Origin: a virus
Virus record (IMG/VR): IMGVR_UViG_3300009527_000006
Span: 1-64,000 of that record
Direction: 5' to 3' (one strand)
Length of the DNA stretch: 64,000 nucleotides
This document shows positions 57,848 through 64,000 of the stretch, piece by piece; position 1 is the first letter of the stretch, and each line of letters starts with the position of its first letter. The position numbers were made by a program, and so were the translations under genes. The notes under the pieces were generated by a model. The model made no database searches. It was not told the origin of the DNA and worked only from the letters and a program-made list of their open reading frames with translations.

Positions 57848-58213
57848 TTAGTATAAATTAAATTCTGGAACATCTTCTTTAGGAAGAAATCTTTTCACAA
57901 ATTTTTCATTTTTATAACCATTTATTAATTCAGGAGAAAGTTGTAAATTGTCCATGAGAAGACTTTTTTTATGAAGTTTAATATAGTATTCATTAAAATC
58001 TGTATCTGGACTTAAAATAGCCTTCAGAGAAACTGGAACAGGTTCTAATGAAAGTAAATCAATTGGAGGAAATTGAACTTGATAATCTCCGGGCTTAGAT
58101 GATTTAACCGACACCACTGCGGCTGCTTTTAAGTAGATAAATTCTTCATCTTCTTTATAAAGTAATCCTATAATTGTTTCTGAAATGTTTCTATAAACTG
58201 CTCTAACTTCCAT
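57848..58213 (-). CDS. Unknown protein in replication operon
   Basis: A 121-residue protein; first half strand-rich with alternating hydrophobics (EEFIYLKAAAVVSVKSS), second half helical and basic. Lies between the polymerase and uvsX genes. No family recognised. Confidence 0.6.
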   Translation of the reverse strand: MEVRAVYRNISETIIGLLYKEDEEFIYLKAAAVVSVKSSKPGDYQVQFPPIDLLSLEPVPVSLKAILSPDTDFNEYYIKLHKKSLLMDNLQLSPELINGYKNEKFVKRFLPKEDVPEFNLY

Positions 58214-58239
58214 TATATTATTGATAACGAATATTACGT

Positions 58240-58545
58240 TTATGCAAGAAAATAATCTTCTTTCTTTAGAGAATCTTGTCTATCATACTCTTGCCTAACA
58301 CCTATTTTGAAATTCATTACTAAATTATCTTTTTCAAATTGCTCTCTTTGAACTGCTTTTATAAGTTTAGTAACATCATTAGAATACAATCTATACAATT
58401 CTTGCTTAGAAATCCACCGACCCTCAGAAAAATCATCAGATATAATTTCTATATCACGATTTTCAAAAACACTCTGATACGATCTATATAATTCAGCAGA
58501 GTATTTGTTTTTAATACTTAAAAATTTCTGATATAGGTGCTTCAT
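58240..58545 (-). CDS. Unknown protein overlapping the polymerase gene
   Basis: A 101-residue helical protein (YQKFLSIKNKYSAELYRSYQ). Its start overlaps the end of the DNA polymerase gene by 35 nt; an internal start is possible but would still be coupled. Function unknown; perhaps a polymerase partner by position. Confidence 0.55.
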   Translation of the reverse strand: MKHLYQKFLSIKNKYSAELYRSYQSVFENRDIEIISDDFSEGRWISKQELYRLYSNDVTKLIKAVQREQFEKDNLVMNFKIGVRQEYDRQDSLKKEDYFLA

Positions 58546-61069
58546 ATTGAAAATCTGGATCTGGTAATTCCCAATTTATTGCTTCATAAATAGGCTTCAG
58601 ACAGCTATTTACAGATTTATCAAACATAGTTCTATAATCTATAGATAAATTAAATTCTACTGGAAATTTGTCAATAAAAGCAATACCTTCAATACCATAT
58701 CCATTCTTCTCAACATGAATAAGTTTTATTTTTTGCCCGTCCTCAATTTTTGCATAAACATTCTGTAAACCATTTTTATCAATAAGAGCATTATAATGCA
58801 GTGACCATTTTGCATGTCTTTGGCATCCTAATTCAGTATATATACCATCAGAATGTTTCCATTTATGTAAAATTTTCATACTGCTCCTAAGAGCAATTTT
58901 ATCTATGGCCATACTTTGATAATTATTATAAGCATCTACATAAAGCATATCACATTCATTTTTAGAATATCCTGACATGATATTCTTAACAATATTCTTT
59001 GCAATGTCCTTAACTTCATCAGAATATATAGATTTGACCAAAGCTATTCCAGAGTATTTTATTTTATTAGTCTTTTTCCCTTCGTTGTTTATTACGTTCA
59101 ATATATAATGTTTCTTTTTAAGCCATATCGCTCTTGTGCAGATGGCCTCTCTCTTAAACTCAATTCTAGGATCTTTGGAATTGAGTTTATTGCGCATCAA
59201 CTCGCTCAAACGTCCATTCACTGTAGTAACAATTTGTTTTTCGAATTTAGAAAAATCTTCTGTAAGATTTCCTTCAGAATCAGCTATTTTTAAGTTAGTC
59301 AATTTAATAACTTTATCTAAAGAGATATACTGGCTATCAGTATCTCCAGCAATAATATGGTCATCATTAGAATTGCAATATTGATTAAGAACCTCATTTA
59401 TTATTCGTTCACTATTCTTTATGATAAACTGACCTGTGGTAGTTATAGAACTGGCACAATCAATATCATACAAGCAGAAAAATCTATTAGCAAAAACACC
59501 ATAGGTAGAATTTAATAGAATTTTATACAAATACTGTTCAGTGTCTAATCTAGCAATAAGGTCATATTCTTTACTTCCACTAGTTTCTAGCTCTAACATT
59601 GTGCCCTTAACAAATTTTCTCTTTTGGTATAAGTCATCAATAAATTTAGAACAAATACTTTTTTCTTTCTGATCAAAAAGAACTCCGCACGATGATATAG
59701 ACCACCCCTTTTTCGATACGTATTCTAACAACTGGTCATCTTCCAATTTAATAGTCCTTTCAGAACCATGTAAAAGATGAACTATAGAATGTCCATCATC
59801 TGTTTTAGTGACCTGTCCGCGTTTACTCTCTGGAGATATATTAAGGGTGATAATAATATTAGGATATAGGCTGTTAATGTCTAAGCTCATGACATTGTCA
59901 TACATGCCCGGAACAGGGACTTTCACATAACCTCCTGCTATTTTTTCTTTTTCAACATCATCGTCAAATCTTGTTAAAAGTATTTTATTTTCTAGATATG
60001 CTTGTTTAGCCAATACTCCTGTAATAATAGGAACTTTGCTCATTGCTCGGTCAACATTACAGAAACCATAAAATGCAGAGAATTTGGCCACGTCTAAGTA
60101 TCTTCTTTTATTATCTATAAGAAGCAGCAGGTGCGTATCCCAAATGTTATAATTAATAAACTTGTTCCAGTTTTTTTCCGAAAGAGATTGCAGAGATTCA
60201 CCAGAATAGTCTAATTTTCCTTGACCTACTTCTAACTTAGAAATAAAATCAAGTGCAAAGCTCTCTTTTTCACCCGGATTATATGTCTTATACAATTGCA
60301 TATAATCAATGTGTGAAAATCCGCCAAAAGTGTATTCTTTATACCTTTTCTGAAAGCTGTCCACTACATCTCTTGCATATATGTTATCTACTGGGGATAG
60401 TTTTGCAGAAAGACCTTCTTTGAGTTTTTCCAATCTTCCTACAATATAAGGAACATCAAAGCTAGCAGAGTTCCATCCAACTAAAACATCTGGATAGTTT
60501 CGTCTCCAGAACTTGACGAAACTTTTCAGCAACAACAATTCAGTAGGACAGTAATAGTATTCTATCTTCTCAGAATCTACACCTTTAATATCATCAAATG
60601 CGGTCCATTTATCATAAGGTTTTATTCCCCATACATAATATTTTTCAGTTTTTGAATCATATATAGTAATGGATGTTATCGGAAATTTACTAGTAATAGG
60701 GTCTGGAAATTCATCTGCAATGACCTCTATGTCAAAATAGAATATACGAAGTTTGTTTTTGGTCAATTCATCTATGCTAGAAGAATGGTATTTCTCTAAT
60801 AAAAATTGCTGTGTTGGAGGAAGATTTAGATAAACCTCCCCACGATAAGATTTTACAAAATTTTTACGCTCTTTTTCGTTGAAGAATTCTCTACGCACCA
60901 AACCCTGACCATCAATGCCAAATGCTTCATCATTTTTACCTTTAGGTGTCTTAATATACAAGAAAGGTCTGAAATTATATTCATATTTTGCAGATTCCTC
61001 ATTTTCATCATATGCCCATAGATGAATTTTGCTATTTTTATGATCGTAGTAACAATTACGGTAAGCCAT
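58511..61069 (-). CDS. 43: DNA polymerase, family B (T4 gp43 type)
   Basis: An 852-residue polymerase (T4 gp43: 898). The exonuclease has Exo I IFYFDIEVIADE (Asp113, Glu115), Exo II VLVGWNSASFDVPYI and a later YNIWDTHL. The polymerase has motif A MSLDINSLYPNIII, motif B ILLNSTYGVFANRFF and motif C IIAGDTDSQYISL; all catalytic acids are present. No intein or intron interrupts it. The C-terminal residues (YEAPISEIFKY) could be the clamp-binding tail. Confidence 0.95.
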   Translation of the reverse strand: MAYRNCYYDHKNSKIHLWAYDENEESAKYEYNFRPFLYIKTPKGKNDEAFGIDGQGLVRREFFNEKERKNFVKSYRGEVYLNLPPTQQFLLEKYHSSSIDELTKNKLRIFYFDIEVIADEFPDPITSKFPITSITIYDSKTEKYYVWGIKPYDKWTAFDDIKGVDSEKIEYYYCPTELLLLKSFVKFWRRNYPDVLVGWNSASFDVPYIVGRLEKLKEGLSAKLSPVDNIYARDVVDSFQKRYKEYTFGGFSHIDYMQLYKTYNPGEKESFALDFISKLEVGQGKLDYSGESLQSLSEKNWNKFINYNIWDTHLLLLIDNKRRYLDVAKFSAFYGFCNVDRAMSKVPIITGVLAKQAYLENKILLTRFDDDVEKEKIAGGYVKVPVPGMYDNVMSLDINSLYPNIIITLNISPESKRGQVTKTDDGHSIVHLLHGSERTIKLEDDQLLEYVSKKGWSISSCGVLFDQKEKSICSKFIDDLYQKRKFVKGTMLELETSGSKEYDLIARLDTEQYLYKILLNSTYGVFANRFFCLYDIDCASSITTTGQFIIKNSERIINEVLNQYCNSNDDHIIAGDTDSQYISLDKVIKLTNLKIADSEGNLTEDFSKFEKQIVTTVNGRLSELMRNKLNSKDPRIEFKREAICTRAIWLKKKHYILNVINNEGKKTNKIKYSGIALVKSIYSDEVKDIAKNIVKNIMSGYSKNECDMLYVDAYNNYQSMAIDKIALRSSMKILHKWKHSDGIYTELGCQRHAKWSLHYNALIDKNGLQNVYAKIEDGQKIKLIHVEKNGYGIEGIAFIDKFPVEFNLSIDYRTMFDKSVNSCLKPIYEAINWELPDPDFQYEAPISEIFKY

Positions 61070-61102
61070 TTATATCTAACATAACACTGCTACAGTCTGC
61101 TA

Positions 61103-62452
61103 TCAAGCAAACTGTTTTTCATTTCGTGAATAAAAATCTGAGAAAGATTTTCTAGAAGAGTCTCCATAAGGAGTAAGATAAACAGACAGATATTCATCAA
61201 TATGGTCTTCAAGCCAATATCTTGATACATAACTAGCAGCATTTTCAAGTGACTGTCTATAAGATTTGGTAGAAGATGTTATGTTTGCTAGATGCTCCAT
61301 CATCTGTTCACCCGTATCAAATAAATAATTCCATCCATCACTATTATAACAGGATAAATTCTGTGCAATGCATGGTATTCCCATAGCAGCAGCTTCTGTA
61401 ATTTTTATGTTAGCCTTTGCATGATTAAACGGATTATCTGCAAGAGGAGCAATAGCAACATCAGCCCCTATAGAACTGTAGACCGAAGCATAATTAAGAA
61501 TATCGGTCCAAGGATAATATTCTACCAAACCCTTTTCCACATATTTGGCCAGCTCAACAGGATGTCCTCCAAAAAAACACCATTGGTATTTCTTATCCTT
61601 TTCAATATCATTTACTATATGCTGAATAACATGAGTAAAGTCATCTCTTCTATTATTTAGATTTGCCATGTCAATATGAGTAGCACTCCCGGCAAATAAA
61701 ACTCTTGGTTTTTTATTTTTAGACATGCTACTAATTCTTCCCTCTATATCACATCTGAAGTCGAATAAGTAACGAGGAACATAATTGGGTATGATTGAAA
61801 TTCTGGGCATACCTAAATACTTTGAATAATGATCAGCCATATATTGGCTAGGGACAATCATCTCATCTATGTTGCGCATTATACTTCTCATATTAGTTTC
61901 AATGCTAGGATCTAGGAAGCCGCTTTTTGCCACATTATAATTGTTTATAAAACTGGATGGAGCGATAATATCATCAATTTCATATAAAATCTTAAATCCA
62001 CTTTCACCTTTGGTTTTTTGAACATCTGAAACATTTTTCAGAAATTCAACATAGCGTTTTTGCTCATCCGAACATTGTCTCTGGAGTTTGATCGCATTAA
62101 CTCCGTTAAAGGTATCAGGATGAGTAGTTATTCTATACATTCCATCAACCATTGCCTTTTTCTTAGACATTATTATTTGTTGTGGAAAGTGCATACGCCA
62201 AAAAGAACAACCTCCTTGATCTGCATATTGATGTATCAAACGAGGCATATCACTAGGATTCTGTTTTACAGAAACTCTTCTAGACCTAGCCTCGTCCATT
62301 TTTTTAGCAATATTATTATCAACAAAAGAATTTTTTGACCACGGACTCTTAAAAGAATTTTTCAGATTATAATTTTTTTCAAGTATGCCATTATCAGTTC
62401 GATAATTATTAGTTCGATAAGTTTGGTTTCCTCTGCTAGAAGAATTGTGCAT
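61103..62452 (-). CDS. Glycosyltransferase, GT-B (family 4-like)
   Basis: A 449-residue protein. The first 60 residues are basic and probably disordered. The GT-B core starts near DQGGCSFWRMHFPQQII; the C-terminal domain has KPRVLFAGSATHID, a WCFFGGHPVELA strand, and the nucleotide-sugar binding block FNHAKANIKITEAAAMGIPCIA. Placed between the polymerase and gp46-type genes, it may glycosylate modified phage DNA or a structural protein; there is no direct evidence for either. Confidence 0.75.
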   Translation of the reverse strand: MHNSSSRGNQTYRTNNYRTDNGILEKNYNLKNSFKSPWSKNSFVDNNIAKKMDEARSRRVSVKQNPSDMPRLIHQYADQGGCSFWRMHFPQQIIMSKKKAMVDGMYRITTHPDTFNGVNAIKLQRQCSDEQKRYVEFLKNVSDVQKTKGESGFKILYEIDDIIAPSSFINNYNVAKSGFLDPSIETNMRSIMRNIDEMIVPSQYMADHYSKYLGMPRISIIPNYVPRYLFDFRCDIEGRISSMSKNKKPRVLFAGSATHIDMANLNNRRDDFTHVIQHIVNDIEKDKKYQWCFFGGHPVELAKYVEKGLVEYYPWTDILNYASVYSSIGADVAIAPLADNPFNHAKANIKITEAAAMGIPCIAQNLSCYNSDGWNYLFDTGEQMMEHLANITSSTKSYRQSLENAASYVSRYWLEDHIDEYLSVYLTPYGDSSRKSFSDFYSRNEKQFA

Positions 62453-62481
62453 CTATTATTGATACATATTCAGTTATAATA

Positions 62482-64000
62482 TCAAATAGTATTTTCTATA
62501 AAAGTTACATCATCCTTTTTACGCAATTTTAAGTAAGTCGCATCTGAAGGAATTGCATCTGGTCTGTGAGTCACAATATAAAAACAATCGTCATTTTCTT
62601 CCGCCATCTCTTTGAGCATACTTTGTATTTCTTCTTGACCTTTAGAGTCTATGGCAGAATCAAATAGTTCATCAAATACAGATATATTAAGAGAAATTCC
62701 ACTTTGCATTTTCCTAATATCTCTGAATGCAAACATAAGAGCAAAATCTATCCTAACCGCTTCTCCTCCTGAAGCATTTCCATAAGACACTTCATCACCC
62801 CTAGAATCTGTGATTTTTTCTTCAAAAAATTCATCAAAAATACAAGAATACGGAGATTCTAACCTATTAAGATAATATGCTAATCTGTCATTCAATGTGC
62901 CCAGTATCTTATCAACTATAACAGTTTTAACTCCTTGTGAAGATGCTACAAATTTAACAGCTTCACAAATTAAATCTTCTTCAACTGCTGCATCAAATGA
63001 TATTTTATACTCGTCTATATCATTTTTGTGTTTCTCAATTTTGCCAAAGAACGTATTAGGTTTATTCAAACATTGTTCATATTCTTCTTGTTTTAAACGT
63101 AGGATTTGCTGTTGTAAATTAGCATCGGATAAATCTGCTTCTAATTTCTTTAGTTTTGATTCATCAGTCTTTATATCTGAGGAGTGGCGAGACAATTTAG
63201 TTTCTGCCTTTCTAATTTTAGAAATGAATAAATCGTATTCATTTTTCTTCTCTAATAGTTCTTGCTTAACTATATTTTTTTCATTCTCTATCTCAGCCTT
63301 ATCATGTTCGTTTAGAGGACGTTTACAAGAAGGACATATTTTATTTTTCTCAGTCAAATCTTTTAATTTATTCTCTAAAGAAAGCACTATAGATTGAAAT
63401 TTGACCTTCTTATTATTGGCCTTTATGATTTTATCAGATAACTCTCTTTGCTCAGTGATTCTATTTTTAATAGAATCTTTAATCTTAGTCATCTCATCTA
63501 AAATATCAGAAACTATAAATGTAGAATTTCTTCTATTATCTATATCTCGTTGAATTTTATTCAATTCTATTTTACGAGCCTGTTCTTCTTCATCAGCATA
63601 ATTCTGCAAATTCTGCAAATTTTTAATAGCACTATTGTAAATTGTTTCTTTTTTAACTAAATCCTTAGATGCCGAAGATGCTTGTTCTTTAGCGGATGAA
63701 AATATATCTGAAAAACATTCTAGTGACAATATTCCCTCAATAAATTTGGTCTTTAAATCTTTGCTCTGTGAGATAAAAGAATTTTTAGAATTATTTGTCA
63801 TTACTAAAGTATGATTAAAAATACTCTGAGACACCCCTAATACCTTTTGTATTTCTTTTTCGGTTTCATTTATAGTTTTAGACAAATCTTCGTTATTTTT
63901 ATAAAATAACAACTTATTAGGTTTCAGAGTTCTAATTACTTTATAGTAATCTTTTTCTATAGAAAATTCCAATTCTACTTCACATGGCCCTTTGCTGCGT
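62482..64000 (-). CDS. 46: Recombination nuclease large subunit (T4 gp46 / Rad50-SbcC type), partial
   Basis: At least 506 residues; the frame is open at the window edge, and the N-terminal Walker A region lies outside. Long coiled-coil arms flank the zinc hook CPSCKRPL. The C-terminal ATPase lobe has the signature SGGEAVRIDFALMFAFRD, Walker B ISVFDELFD and a final CFYIVTHRPD. With gp47 it resects DNA ends for recombination-dependent replication. The gp47 partner would be expected just beyond the window. Confidence 0.9.
   Translation of the reverse strand, partial: RSKGPCEVELEFSIEKDYYKVIRTLKPNKLLFYKNNEDLSKTINETEKEIQKVLGVSQSIFNHTLVMTNNSKNSFISQSKDLKTKFIEGILSLECFSDIFSSAKEQASSASKDLVKKETIYNSAIKNLQNLQNYADEEEQARKIELNKIQRDIDNRRNSTFIVSDILDEMTKIKDSIKNRITEQRELSDKIIKANNKKVKFQSIVLSLENKLKDLTEKNKICPSCKRPLNEHDKAEIENEKNIVKQELLEKKNEYDLFISKIRKAETKLSRHSSDIKTDESKLKKLEADLSDANLQQQILRLKQEEYEQCLNKPNTFFGKIEKHKNDIDEYKISFDAAVEEDLICEAVKFVASSQGVKTVIVDKILGTLNDRLAYYLNRLESPYSCIFDEFFEEKITDSRGDEVSYGNASGGEAVRIDFALMFAFRDIRKMQSGISLNISVFDELFDSAIDSKGQEEIQSMLKEMAEENDDCFYIVTHRPDAIPSDATYLKLRKKDDVTFIENTI

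Noticed and set aside
1-64000. tRNA genes
   Set aside because: Scanned by eye for cloverleaf and TTCGA-type T-loops between genes; nothing convincing, though a small tRNA could be missed without a covariance search.

Overview
This window is part of a large, A+T-rich, T4-like myovirus genome. The prohead protease, scaffold, T4-type major capsid protein, terminase, contractile tail sheath and tube, baseplate proteins and a T4-style replisome (gp32, gp41, gp43, gp46, gp61 and UvsX types) are all recognisable. No ribosomal, tRNA or chromosomal housekeeping genes were seen. The host cannot be named from the sequence. The integron-type recombination sites described below imply contact with integron-bearing bacteria.

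Layout. 1-5.9 kb: ends of fibre or structural genes, a GIY-YIG nuclease, a repeat protein, a glycosyltransferase and the prohead protease. 5.9-8.6 kb (minus strand): a DRB0094-type RNA ligase and a thioredoxin. 8.6-11.3 kb: small core protein, scaffold and major capsid protein. 11.3-15.5 kb: a large unknown protein, a coiled-coil protein, an HExxH metalloprotease candidate and a lipoprotein. 15.5-19.6 kb: tail sheath and tube. 19.7-21.8 kb: large terminase interrupted by a class 3 mini-intein. 22-27 kb: fibre-like protein, unknowns, a glycosyltransferase and the primase. 27-42 kb: baseplate and tail genes, a spike-like protein and a chitosanase-like lysin. 42-46.9 kb: small unknowns, a clamp candidate and the single-strand DNA-binding protein. 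47-54.8 kb: a cassette array. 54.8-64 kb: helicase, UvsX, DNA polymerase, a glycosyltransferase and the gp46-type nuclease subunit, all on the minus strand.

The most unusual region is 46,999-54,788. Seven roughly 90-120 bp imperfect palindromes have the anatomy of integron attC sites. They have outer R''/R' boxes ending in AAC and beginning with GTT, short unpaired spacers, an inner L''/L' stem with two unpaired bases (G and A, six pairs apart) on one arm only, and compensatory changes between copies. Within each of the six complete cassettes, the R' triplet at the start matches the R'' triplet at the end (6 of 6), whereas the two boxes inside one site usually do not match. This is the footprint of integron-style cassette recombination. 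Most cassettes hold two tiny convergent genes, and the minus-strand gene of each pair starts just downstream of a T4-type late promoter sequence, so the cassettes look adapted to phage expression. No integron integrase lies in the window. One cassette carries a G+C-rich methyltransferase. Another has been invaded by an IS607-like element (MerR/serine recombinase plus TnpB) that carries a LAGLIDADG endonuclease and a frameshifted DNA methyltransferase.

Regulation. Virion genes are typically preceded by (T/C)(A/T)TAAATA located only 5-8 nt before the start codon, which predicts leaderless or nearly leaderless late mRNAs. Several minus-strand early-type genes instead have sigma70-like TTGACA/TATAGT promoters. 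Strong hairpins with T-runs end several convergent transcription units.
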